Shown: piece by piece, positions 24,889 to 32,901 of the stretch | Layout: the number at the start of each line of letters is the position of its first letter | Numbering within the stretch: the stretch's first letter is position 1 | NCBI RefSeq assembly: GCF_010435965.1 | Contig: NZ_JAAGAA010000002.1 | Coordinates: 62,001-126,000, forward strand | Direction: 5' to 3' | DNA length: 64,000 nucleotides | From: Crenobacter caeni | Lineage (GTDB): Bacteria > Pseudomonadota > Gammaproteobacteria > Burkholderiales > Chromobacteriaceae | Notes under the pieces: model-generated | What the model was told of the DNA's origin: nothing | What the model saw: the letters and a program-made list of their open reading frames with translations, nothing else | The model's database searches: none | Position numbers and translations under genes: made by a program

Positions 24889-25811
24889 GCTACACCGCCC
24901 AAGGTGCGTCCGCACCCGCCATCTTCTCGTTCGATTCCCACGCTGTTCGCGCCATCAACCGCGACGGCGAGATCTGGTTTGTCGCGTCCGACGTCGCTGC
25001 CGCGCTTGAATACCGTGATGCCGAAGTCGCAACGCGCTATCTGGATGACGATGAAAAGGGGTACACCGATTTGGTGTACCCGTCCGGCGCTCAGTCGGTG
25101 ATCATCATCAACGAGTCCGGCCTGTACTCGCTCATCCTCAAGAGCCGCAAGCAGGAAGCCAAGCGCTTCAAGAAGTGGGTCACCGCTGAAGTCCTCCCCG
25201 CCATCCGCAAGACCGGTGGCTACCAGCGCGCCGGCCAGCTGGCCGCCGTGTCCGCCCTCGATACCCAGCCGGTCAGCGCGTTGACCCGCGAGGCGATCGA
25301 CGCCCAGCTGTCGCGGGTGTTGGCGCCGGCCATGCTGCGCTGGGAAACCCATCTGCGCGAAGCGGCGCTGGCGGCCGCGCTGGCCGAGTTCGCCGTGGCC
25401 GACCTGTCCGCCCTCAGCGAGGGGGACGCGCGGCGCGTGCTGGAGCGGCTGAGCGAGACGCGCAGCAGTGCGACGGCGTGGCAGGCCTACCGGCAGGCGA
25501 TCGCGGGCGAGTGGGAGCGCGCCTATGGCATCAGCCCGCTGCCGCCGGCGATCTCGGCCTTGTCGAAGGCGTTGCCGGAGGGGCGCTACCTGGTCGACGT
25601 CTCGCTGGGCGGCTGCCAGGTGGTGGACGCCCGCGGCTGCACGCTGGTCGAGGCGGAACGGATGGCGCGCATGCGCAGCGAGATGGAGGCGGTCGCCCAG
25701 CTCAATCGCCTGCTCGCCCGCCGCCTGGGCGTGCTGGCGGGGCACAGCGATGTGTCGTGCCGCGAGCTGGATACGCCGCTGGCGACGTTTGCGGAGGTGA
25801 TCAGTGGCTGA
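24885..25811 (+). CDS. BRO-N domain antirepressor
   Basis: The 308-residue protein has an N-terminal BRO-N domain (about residues 10-115): EIWFVASDVAAALEYRD, IIINESGLYSLILKSRK and AKRFKKWVTAEVLPAIRKTGGY. The C-terminal part is helical and unlike the ANT or KilA-C domains that I know. Such proteins inactivate phage repressors and trigger lytic growth. GGAG lies eight bases before the ATG. An upstream C4-like region probably keeps it silent in the lysogen. It overlaps the primase start. Confidence 0.85.
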   Translation: MSYTAQGASAPAIFSFDSHAVRAINRDGEIWFVASDVAAALEYRDAEVATRYLDDDEKGYTDLVYPSGAQSVIIINESGLYSLILKSRKQEAKRFKKWVTAEVLPAIRKTGGYQRAGQLAAVSALDTQPVSALTREAIDAQLSRVLAPAMLRWETHLREAALAAALAEFAVADLSALSEGDARRVLERLSETRSSATAWQAYRQAIAGEWERAYGISPLPPAISALSKALPEGRYLVDVSLGGCQVVDARGCTLVEAERMARMRSEMEAVAQLNRLLARRLGVLAGHSDVSCRELDTPLATFAEVISG

Positions 25812-28635
25812 GATCCAAGACCGCGCGCCGCTGGCGAAGGTGGACACCGACGCACTGCGCGCCCGTTACGACATCGTCGAGCTGATCGGGCGCTATGTCC
25901 GGCTGCACAAGAATGGCGTCGAGTACGAGGCGTGCTGCCCGTTCCACGACGAGAAGACGCCTTCGTTCAAGGTGAACGGCGTCAAGCAGATCTTCCAGTG
26001 CTTTGGCTGCGGCGCCGGCGGCGACGTGATCGACTTCGTGAAGCAGTACCAGAACGTCGATTTCGTGGGGGCGGTCAAGCTGCTGGGCAACGATTTGCTG
26101 CCGGCTTCCCCGGCCCCATCCCGCTTGCCTGCGGCGCAGTCGCGCAAGGAAGCAACGCCTTGGCAGGTGGTGACGCCGGTGCCGGCGGACGCCGGCCCTG
26201 CCCACGTCGCCCATATCAAGCGTGGCATGCCTGAGTTCCGTTGGGCGTACCGCAACCTGGACGGCGCGCTGCTGGGGTACGCGTACCGCTTCAGGACGAG
26301 CGATGGCGGCAAGGAGGTGCTGCCGCATACCTTCTGCGTGCATCCGGACGGCCGGCGCGAGTGGCGCTGGATGTCGTTTCCGTTGCCGCGCCCGCTGTAC
26401 GGGCTGGAGCGACTGGGCGCATTGCCCGAGCATCTGCCGGTGCTGGTGGTCGAGGGCGAGAAGAGCGCGGACGCGGCCAATGCGGCGGTCGGCAACGAGT
26501 ACGCGGTGATCAGCTGGCCGGGCGGCGGCAAGGCGGTCAGCAAGGCCGACTGGCGGCCGCTGGCCGGCCGCCGCGTGGTGATCTGGCCGGACTGCGACGG
26601 CAAGCGGGTGGTGCCGACGGCCGAGCAAAAGGCGGCCGGGGTTGACCCGGACACGCTGCCGTTGCTGCCCGAGCCTGAGCAGCCGGGCGTGAAGACGGCG
26701 CAGCAGATCGCGCGCATCCTGGTGGCTGACGGCTGCTCGGTGTCGATGGTGCAGATCCCGGCGCCGGGCGCGGTGAAGGATGGCTGGGATGTGGCCGACG
26801 TCACCGCCGGCGTCGAGGCGGGCGGCGATGGCGGCGATGCCGACACGGTACGCCGCTGGTTGGCGACGGCAACGCCGTGGACGCCGCAGGCGGGGCAGGC
26901 GGATGACGGCCTGGCGGATGCGGGCGCAGACATGCCGGAGGCGGGCGCGCAGGGCGATGTGGCCGACGATACGGCGCCGGCCAGCCAGGATGATGGGGTG
27001 GCAGGGGTGCTGTACCGCCACTTCGCGTTGATCGAAGGCAAGACGCGGGTGTGGGACAAGCGCAGCAGCACCGAGTATTCGCTGCCAGCGCTCAAGGCCC
27101 AGTACGGCAAGGAGGCGGTCGAGGCGTGGCTGGCCCGCGAGGACAAGCTGCTGGTGACGCAGGCGGAGGTGGGGGCGGCCAAGCGGGCGCGGGCCGAGCG
27201 CGAGCAGCGCAGCGACCCGGCGCTGGTGCCGCAGATGCAGCGCTATGTCTACCTGGACGGCTCGACCAACGTGTGGGACGCGCAGCTCAGGGAGGTGATC
27301 CCGCTGGCCGCCGCCCGCGCGGCGATGGGCAGCTTCTACGATATCTGGATCGACTCGCCCGAGCGGCGGGTGATCCCGCTGGCGAACGTGCGCTTCAGCC
27401 CGGGTGAGGACTTGGACGAGGCGCGCTACATCAACCTCTATACCGGCATCGAGATGAAGCCGGACTGCCCGGCGCCGGATCTGCCGCGCGACTTGTGGCA
27501 GCTGATCGCGATGTTTCCGAGGTGCCAGTCGATCATCTCGCTGGCCTACCACCTGTGCGACGGGCGCAACGAGGTGTTCGAGTGGCTGCTCAACTGGCTG
27601 GCCTACCCGCTGCAGCACCCGGGCGCCAAGCTGGATACCGCGATCCTGATGCACGGCAGCGTGCACGGCTCTGGCAAATCGATGTTCTGGGAGAAGTGCG
27701 TCAAGCCCATCTACGGGAAGTACGCGATCACACTTGGGCAAAGCCAGCTGGAAAGCCAATACACGGGCTCAAGGTCGGGTAGACTGTTCTTGCTGTTCGA
27801 GGAGGTGCTCTCCAGCAAGCAGCGCTACGCGATGGCCGGCACCATCAAGCACCTGATCACCGGCCTGACGCAGGTGATCGAGAAGAAGTTCATGAACGCG
27901 TGGGAGGAAGAGAACCACGGCAATTGCGTGTTTCTCTCCAACCATATCCAGCCGCTGCACGTCGAGGCGTACGATCGCCGCTTCATGGTGATCTGGCCGA
28001 CCGACAGCGCCGACGCTGCGCTGTACGACGAGGTCGACCGCGAGGTGGCCGATGGCGGTCTGGAACAGTTCATGGCGTTCTTGCTGGCGCTGCCGCTGAT
28101 GCTGACCACCGAGCGCTGCCCGCAGGGTGCCGAGCAAGGCGAGCGCTGCAAGGCGGATTGCCCGGTGTGCCAGGGGCGCGGGTGGGCGAAGCGGGCCAAG
28201 CCGGCACGCTTTGACGCGCACACCAAGCCGCCGCTGACCATGGAGAAGGAGCGGGTGATCCGCTACGGCCTGTCCGGCTGGGAGCTGTTCCTGCACGAGT
28301 GGCGGCGCGGCGAGCTGGATGGCGTGCCGTTCTGCTCTTGCCTGACCGACGATTTGTACGCGGTATATCAGGTGTGGTGCCACTGGAAGGGCGAGGGGTG
28401 CATCAGCGAAAACAAGTTCTCGCTGAACGTCAGCACCTATGACCACAAGCTGCTGACCAAGAAGCGCGCGCGCTGGTCGCTCGGCTCGATCGCCAAGAAC
28501 CGGCAGTCGATGGTGTTCAAGGTGGGCAGCGAGCCGCGCGGCGAGGTCGAGCACGACTGGATTTCGCAGGAGATCGGCCGCTTCAAGGCCGGTGCCCGCA
28601 GCTACGGGGCGAAGATGCGTGACGATTTAGCTTGA
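25804..28635 (+). CDS. Phage primase-helicase (CHC2 zinc finger, TOPRIM-like and SF3-like ATPase)
   Basis: The 943-residue replication protein starts with a CHC2 zinc finger: C45 and H48 in CCPFHDEKTPSF, C66 and C69 in CFGCGAGGD. A TOPRIM-like segment follows (LPVLVVEGEKSADAANAA, about 215-235, then VVIWPDCDGKRV). The C-terminal half is a DUF5906-type helicase with Walker A HGSVHGSGKSM near residue 618, then LFLLFEEVL. It would prime and unwind phage DNA in one chain. GTG at 25804 with GGAGG six bases before overlaps the antirepressor end. The iteron array follows directly after it. Confidence 0.88.
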   Translation: MAEIQDRAPLAKVDTDALRARYDIVELIGRYVRLHKNGVEYEACCPFHDEKTPSFKVNGVKQIFQCFGCGAGGDVIDFVKQYQNVDFVGAVKLLGNDLLPASPAPSRLPAAQSRKEATPWQVVTPVPADAGPAHVAHIKRGMPEFRWAYRNLDGALLGYAYRFRTSDGGKEVLPHTFCVHPDGRREWRWMSFPLPRPLYGLERLGALPEHLPVLVVEGEKSADAANAAVGNEYAVISWPGGGKAVSKADWRPLAGRRVVIWPDCDGKRVVPTAEQKAAGVDPDTLPLLPEPEQPGVKTAQQIARILVADGCSVSMVQIPAPGAVKDGWDVADVTAGVEAGGDGGDADTVRRWLATATPWTPQAGQADDGLADAGADMPEAGAQGDVADDTAPASQDDGVAGVLYRHFALIEGKTRVWDKRSSTEYSLPALKAQYGKEAVEAWLAREDKLLVTQAEVGAAKRARAEREQRSDPALVPQMQRYVYLDGSTNVWDAQLREVIPLAAARAAMGSFYDIWIDSPERRVIPLANVRFSPGEDLDEARYINLYTGIEMKPDCPAPDLPRDLWQLIAMFPRCQSIISLAYHLCDGRNEVFEWLLNWLAYPLQHPGAKLDTAILMHGSVHGSGKSMFWEKCVKPIYGKYAITLGQSQLESQYTGSRSGRLFLLFEEVLSSKQRYAMAGTIKHLITGLTQVIEKKFMNAWEEENHGNCVFLSNHIQPLHVEAYDRRFMVIWPTDSADAALYDEVDREVADGGLEQFMAFLLALPLMLTTERCPQGAEQGERCKADCPVCQGRGWAKRAKPARFDAHTKPPLTMEKERVIRYGLSGWELFLHEWRRGELDGVPFCSCLTDDLYAVYQVWCHWKGEGCISENKFSLNVSTYDHKLLTKKRARWSLGSIAKNRQSMVFKVGSEPRGEVEHDWISQEIGRFKAGARSYGAKMRDDLA

Positions 28636-28637
28636 TT

Positions 28638-28909
28638 TGTGCAGGGTGTGCAGGCCGTGTGCAGGGGGTGTGCACGGCCTGAAACGCTTGATTGGCGGGC
28701 GTTTGTGCAGGATGTGCAGGGTTTTTAGGTCTCGCGTGCGTGCATGCGGGACTTTTTTATTTCCCCGTTCCCCTTTTATGAATGGCCGGCAGCCTGAATA
28801 TTTTTCGCGTATGCGCGTAAGAAAAACACTGCACACCCTGCACATCCTGCACAAACACTGATGGTTATTAGGTTTTTACCCTGCACATGGTCTGCACAAG
28901 GTATGCACA
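28638..28909. repeat. Inverted iteron array, candidate replication origin
   Basis: This region has no convincing gene. TGTGCAGG occurs at 28638, 28647, 28658, 28704 and 28713 (plus 7/8 at 28669). The inverse CCTGCACA occurs at 28837, 28846 and 28880 (near copies at 28828, 28891, 28902). Spacings are 9 or 11 bases on both sides. A perfect 22-bp inverted repeat (28701-28722 / 28835-28856) surrounds an AT-rich centre. The position right after the primase-helicase gene suggests a phage origin. Confidence 0.6.
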
Positions 28910-29016
28910 CTATATAAATCGGCGATTGATTCGATACTGTGTGGGATAATCGACCGACAAAACGGCCGGCAATGACCGGTCGAAGGGGTGTTGGGGCGGA
29001 TTCGTGGAAGAAAGCG

Positions 29017-29424
29017 ATGAAGCTTGAAGAGATGGACGAGCTGTTGGTGGCGTGGGCCAGTTGGAAGGCGCGCCGCGCCGACGCCGGGCTCGGGTACAAA
29101 GTCAGCGCGTTGGCCGCCTGGGCGACCAGCGACCAGCCGGCGCCGGCCAAGGCGGCGCTGCTGCCGCCGGATGTGGATGTCGACGAGCGCCTCACGCTGG
29201 TCGACTCGGCCGTCTGCCTGCTGCCGCGCTTCCACTTCGTGGTGATCAACGAGTGGTATTTCCGCACGACGGACGAGGCGGGCATGTTGAAGCGGGTCGG
29301 CGTCAGCCGGCGCAGCTTCTTCGTCTACCTGCGCGATGCCCGCGAGCTGTGCGTCCAGTTCTACCACGAGCTCGAGAAAAGACGCCGGCAGCCCCTTGCG
29401 CAATCGTGCACTGAAATGGCATGA
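29017..29424 (+). CDS. Putative late regulator (Q-like, sigma-region-4-like HTH)
   Basis: The 135-residue protein starts MKLEEMDELLVAWASWKA and ends with a region like a sigma-70 region 4 or Q-type HTH: VVINEWYFRTTDEAGMLKRV, then VSRRSFFVYLRDAREL. It sits just before two terminators and the late operon, the usual place of an antiterminator or late activator. GGAAG six bases before ATG 29017 decides the start over GTG 28939. The antitermination role is inferred. Confidence 0.6.
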   Translation: MKLEEMDELLVAWASWKARRADAGLGYKVSALAAWATSDQPAPAKAALLPPDVDVDERLTLVDSAVCLLPRFHFVVINEWYFRTTDEAGMLKRVGVSRRSFFVYLRDARELCVQFYHELEKRRRQPLAQSCTEMA

Positions 29425-29472
29425 TTCGCGTACTCTAGTTGTTGGTGCGTCCAGTGCACCGACCGCTGCAAG

Positions 29473-29496
29473 GCCCGCCCATCCGGCGGGCTTTTT
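29473..29496 (+). terminator. First terminator before late genes
   Basis: GCCCGCC and GGCGGGC pair around a five-base loop, followed by five T. It lies 49 bases after the Q-like gene and upstream of the HNH/terminase genes. Confidence 0.85.
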
Positions 29497-29530
29497 GCTT
29501 TCTGGTACTCCTTGCGGCGTGGGTCGCTTT

Positions 29531-29552
29531 ACCGGCTTCGGCCGGTTTTTTT
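29531..29552 (+). terminator. Second terminator before late genes
   Basis: ACCGGC-TTCG-GCCGGT followed by seven T is a textbook intrinsic terminator with a UUCG tetraloop. It stands 35 bases after the first; together they would stop transcription into the late operon unless read through. Confidence 0.9.
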
Positions 29553-29606
29553 ATTCCTGTCTGCTGCTGGCCGCCAGCGGTAGACCTTTCTGGTTAGGTT
29601 TCTTCC

Positions 29607-30008
29607 ATGCCGATCGCGCCGCAAAGGCCGTGCAAGTTTGCCAGCCGTGGTTGCAGGCAGATGGCTTTGCCGAGGAACAGCTGTTGCGAAGTCCATGCCG
29701 CGCAAGTCAGACGCGAGGCAGATGCTCGTCGCCTATCCGATGAGGCCGTGGCAAGAATTCGGAAGTGGTACAGGCTGCCGATCTGGTATGCGCGACGCGA
29801 TGCATGCCTGAGGGCGGCGATGTTCCGTTGCGCAACGGCTGGGTGCGTGAACCGGGCGACGGATTGCGATCACATCACCCCGCATCGGGGCGACTGGGCG
29901 TTGTTCATCGAGTCCAGTAATCACCAGGCGTTGTGCCATTCCTGCCACTCGCGCAAAACGGCGCGCGAGGATGGTGGTTTCGGAAACAAGCGCCGGACGG
30001 CGTGCTGA
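29607..30008 (+). CDS. HNH endonuclease (packaging-associated)
   Basis: The 133-residue protein has a C-terminal HNH fold: CATAGCVNRATDCDHITPH, then NHQALCHSCHSRKTARE, with the CxxC zinc pairs and DH catalytic residues. It lies directly before terminase, as in HK97-like phages whose HNH protein helps terminase cut cos DNA. The N-terminus (CKFASRGCRQMAL) has further cysteines. The ATG at 29607 has no strong ribosome site. Confidence 0.85.
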   Translation: MPIAPQRPCKFASRGCRQMALPRNSCCEVHAAQVRREADARRLSDEAVARIRKWYRLPIWYARRDACLRAAMFRCATAGCVNRATDCDHITPHRGDWALFIESSNHQALCHSCHSRKTAREDGGFGNKRRTAC

Positions 30009-30224
30009 CTGTGTTTTTTCGGCGCTTCATGGTGAGTTGCAGGTGGTTGGCGGCGTGGGGAGGGGGTGGAAAATCCTTCTGGCCAGTCGCAGGCTCCGCA
30101 CCGCGCGCCTAAGTGTTAATTTTTCCTCGGTAGAAATTCAGGGGGGGGGGTCTGGACTGGCTCGTAGCGCCCCGGATTGACCTGTTTTCATTTTGCAAGT
30201 CAACGCAGCTGCGAAAGGTCCGTC

Positions 30225-31052
30225 ATGGCTCTGGAAACGCCGAAAAAGGCTGGCTCTGGCGCGACACCCAAGCCGCCGGCCTTTTTGAAATCAAAACGGG
30301 CGCGCGAGGTGTGGCGCTACATCATCCGCGCGCTCGATCAGGCGGGCATGGACTACTCGCCGGCATTGCTGCAGATCGCGCTGCTGGCTGACAAGACCGA
30401 TAGTTGGCGCAGCCACGTCGAGAACATCGAGAAGGCGGGCCGCCGGTACGAAGAAGACAGCAACGGCGGGTCATTGGAGACCGACGAGAGCCGTGCCGAG
30501 CGGCGGGCCCGCGCGGAAGTGCTGAATGACCTGGACGAGGCCGGGTTGACGGTGATCGCCGCCGGCCGGGTGCGGGCCATTGACCGATTGATCAATGGCG
30601 ACCTGTTCGCCGCGAACCCGTTCGAGATGATGGACCGGCTGGATGGCAATAGTGTTGCCCTGCCGGATGAGCCGCCATGGAAGCTTACCAAGGCCGAGCG
30701 CAGGCTATGGAAGGACATGCAGCCGCTGCTTTCTTCCAGCGGCTTTGACTTTTCGACGGCGGGCATCGCGCTTGGGTTGATCTGCGCGGCTATCGCCGAC
30801 TGGCTGGCGTGCAAGGAGTGGATCGAGGCCAACAAGGGCACGATCTTCGCTGTGGCCAAGGATACAGGTCGCCCCTATGAGGTGAGCGCCAGTTACAACC
30901 GGCCGAAAATCGCCAAGCAAGTCCGCGTGATGCTCAAGAAAAACGGAATGACGGTGACCTCATGCGCGAAGAACAAAGCTCTCAGCAAGGGGCGAGTTCT
31001 AAGCGAGGAACTTGTCGAACTGCTCGGGTTCATCAACGACCGACCGGATTGA
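30225..31052 (+). CDS. Terminase small subunit (P27-like)
   Basis: The 275-residue protein has the P27-type pattern: KSKRAREVWRYIIRALDQAG, then YSPALLQIALLADKTDSWR. It binds packaging-start DNA and brings TerL. It is longer than usual P27 proteins (about 150 residues); the second half (KAERRLWKDMQPLL) repeats the pattern and suggests an internal duplication. ATG at 30225 follows AAAGG. Upstream, 30009-30224 has no gene I can support; it holds a run of ten G at 30141-30150. Confidence 0.7.
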   Translation: MALETPKKAGSGATPKPPAFLKSKRAREVWRYIIRALDQAGMDYSPALLQIALLADKTDSWRSHVENIEKAGRRYEEDSNGGSLETDESRAERRARAEVLNDLDEAGLTVIAAGRVRAIDRLINGDLFAANPFEMMDRLDGNSVALPDEPPWKLTKAERRLWKDMQPLLSSSGFDFSTAGIALGLICAAIADWLACKEWIEANKGTIFAVAKDTGRPYEVSASYNRPKIAKQVRVMLKKNGMTVTSCAKNKALSKGRVLSEELVELLGFINDRPD

Positions 31053-32737
31053 TCCCGGCTTGTTACGTCCTGCAGCCGTGGGATCAGTACGGTATCGACG
31101 TGCTGAAAGGCCGCGTCACGGTCGGCCGCTACACGAGGCTGGCCGTTGAGCGCCATTACCGCGATCTGCAGCAGCAGGTGGCGCGCGGCTTGGTGTGGCG
31201 CCCGGAAATGGCGGCCCATGCGCTGTCGTTCTTCCCGAAATATTGCCGCCATTTCGAGGGTGAGTGGTCGGGCAAGCCGGTGGAGCTGGCCGGCTGGCAG
31301 GCGTTCTGGCTGGCGGTTGAGTTTGGCTGGTATCGAACAGACGGCACCAGGCGTTTTCGTACCTGGTACGAAGAGGTTGCGCGCAAGAACGGCAAGTCCA
31401 CCAAGCTGGCCGGGCTGGGCCTGTACCTGTTCGCTGCCGACAAGGAGGCGGGTGCGCAGGTCTATACCGCCGCCACCAAGCTGGATCAGGCCAAGATTAC
31501 CCACGCCGCCGCCGAGATGATGGTGGCCAAGTCGCCAGCGCTGCGGCAGCTGATCCAGAACCACAAAAACAAGCTGTGGATCCCGGGTACGGCCAACAAG
31601 TTCGTACCGCTGGGGGCCGACGCCAATACGCAGGACGGTCTCAACGTCCACGGCGCCATTATCGACGAGTTGCATGCACATCCGTCGCGTAGCTTGTGGG
31701 ATGTGATCGACACTGCGCGCGGTGCGCGGCGGCGCAGCGTGATGCACGCCATCACCACGGCCGGTTTCAACCAGGATGGCTCCATCTGCCTGGAGCAGCG
31801 CAACTACCTTATCCAGATCCTGGAGGGCCAGCTCGAGGACGATAGCTTTGGTGGCGTGATCTACACCCTGGACGATGGCGACGACTGGTTCGATGAGGCC
31901 AACTGGATCAAGGCCAATCCGAATCTTGGTGTGTCGGTGTTCCTGGATGAGCTGCGCACACAGGCGGCCAAGGCCCGGCATGTCCCGGCGGCACTCAGCA
32001 ATTTTCTGACCAAGCGCCTGAACATCTGGACGCAGGTCAGCGAGAGCTGGTTGTCGCTGGACGCATGGGACAAGAATGCCGACCCGGTAGACGAGGCCGC
32101 GCTTCGGCACCGCAAGTGCTTCGGCGGGCTGGACTTGGCCAGCAAGACCGACATCGCCGCGTGGATCCTGCTATTCCCGCCGGAAAAGCCGGGCGAAAAG
32201 TGGGTGATTCTCTGCCGTTTCTTCATCCCGGAAGACAACATGCTGGTACGGGACCAGAAAGACCGGGTCAGCTACACCGCCTGGGCGCAGCAAGGGCACA
32301 TCATTCCCACTGCGGGCACCCGTATCGACCAGGAGGCGATCCGCCGCCAGATCATCGAGGATGCGGCCAGCTTCGACTTGCAGTCGATCGGCTTCGACGA
32401 ATGGAACGCCGGCAAGATTGCCACTGAACTGATGGAAGATGGCCTGGAGATGGTCGCCCTGACACAAAACTTCCAGAACCTGTCCGAGCCATCGAAAGAA
32501 CTGGAAGCAAAGGTGCTGGCGGGCGAGTTTGCCCACGGCGGACATCCGGTGCTGCGCTGGATGGCCGGCAACGTCGTTGTACTCAGGGACACCAACGACA
32601 ACTACCGCCCCAACAAGAAGAAGTCGCGCGAGCGCATCGACGGCATCGTCGCCCTGGCCATGGCGATCAACCGCGCCCTGTATCAGGCACCGGCCGAAAC
32701 GTTCAGATCTGCTTACGAAGACGAGGTTTATCTATGA
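30962..32737 (+). CDS. Terminase large subunit (TerL)
   Basis: The 591-residue frame has the ATPase and nuclease parts of HK97-type TerL. Visible are RTWYEEVARKNGKSTKLAGL (Walker A-like), NVHGAIIDELHAHPS (Walker B with DE), FGGLDLASKTDIAAW (nuclease Asp) and SIGFDEWNA. ERIDGIVALAMAINRAL at the end carries the last nuclease Asp. The start is uncertain: ATG 30962 overlaps TerS by 91 bases, while TTG 31049 overlaps the TerS stop (TTGA) and leaves a conventional TerL N-terminus. TerL cuts and pumps DNA into the prohead. Confidence 0.92.
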   Translation: MREEQSSQQGASSKRGTCRTARVHQRPTGLIPACYVLQPWDQYGIDVLKGRVTVGRYTRLAVERHYRDLQQQVARGLVWRPEMAAHALSFFPKYCRHFEGEWSGKPVELAGWQAFWLAVEFGWYRTDGTRRFRTWYEEVARKNGKSTKLAGLGLYLFAADKEAGAQVYTAATKLDQAKITHAAAEMMVAKSPALRQLIQNHKNKLWIPGTANKFVPLGADANTQDGLNVHGAIIDELHAHPSRSLWDVIDTARGARRRSVMHAITTAGFNQDGSICLEQRNYLIQILEGQLEDDSFGGVIYTLDDGDDWFDEANWIKANPNLGVSVFLDELRTQAAKARHVPAALSNFLTKRLNIWTQVSESWLSLDAWDKNADPVDEAALRHRKCFGGLDLASKTDIAAWILLFPPEKPGEKWVILCRFFIPEDNMLVRDQKDRVSYTAWAQQGHIIPTAGTRIDQEAIRRQIIEDAASFDLQSIGFDEWNAGKIATELMEDGLEMVALTQNFQNLSEPSKELEAKVLAGEFAHGGHPVLRWMAGNVVVLRDTNDNYRPNKKKSRERIDGIVALAMAINRALYQAPAETFRSAYEDEVYL

Positions 32738-32901
32738 CCAACACCGACAAGCTCACGCTCGCCGTTGGCGTCGCCGGTGCCGCGGCGGTGACTACGGGCG
32801 CCACGTTGCTGCACCCGGCGGCGGGTTGGGTGACTGGCGGGCTGTTCGCGTTGACCTGGTCGTTTCTTACCGCCCGCGCTGCGGCGCAGAAAGGCAGCTG
32901 A
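32734..32901 (+). CDS. Small membrane protein between terminase and portal (55 aa)
   Basis: ATG at 32734 overlaps the TerL stop (ATGA), and the stop overlaps the portal start (TGATG). The product begins MTNTDKLTLAVGVAGAAAVT and has two hydrophobic stretches (about 8-28 and 32-50) with a short basic tail. Similar tiny membrane ORFs occur at this place in HK97-like phages, function unknown. Confidence 0.6.
   Translation: MTNTDKLTLAVGVAGAAAVTTGATLLHPAAGWVTGGLFALTWSFLTARAAAQKGS

Noticed and set aside
28627-28861. Cys-rich open frames on both strands (about 75 aa each)
   Set aside because: Both arise from the TGTGCAGG repeats (giving CR/CRV strings), with no ribosome sites; treated as non-coding origin.
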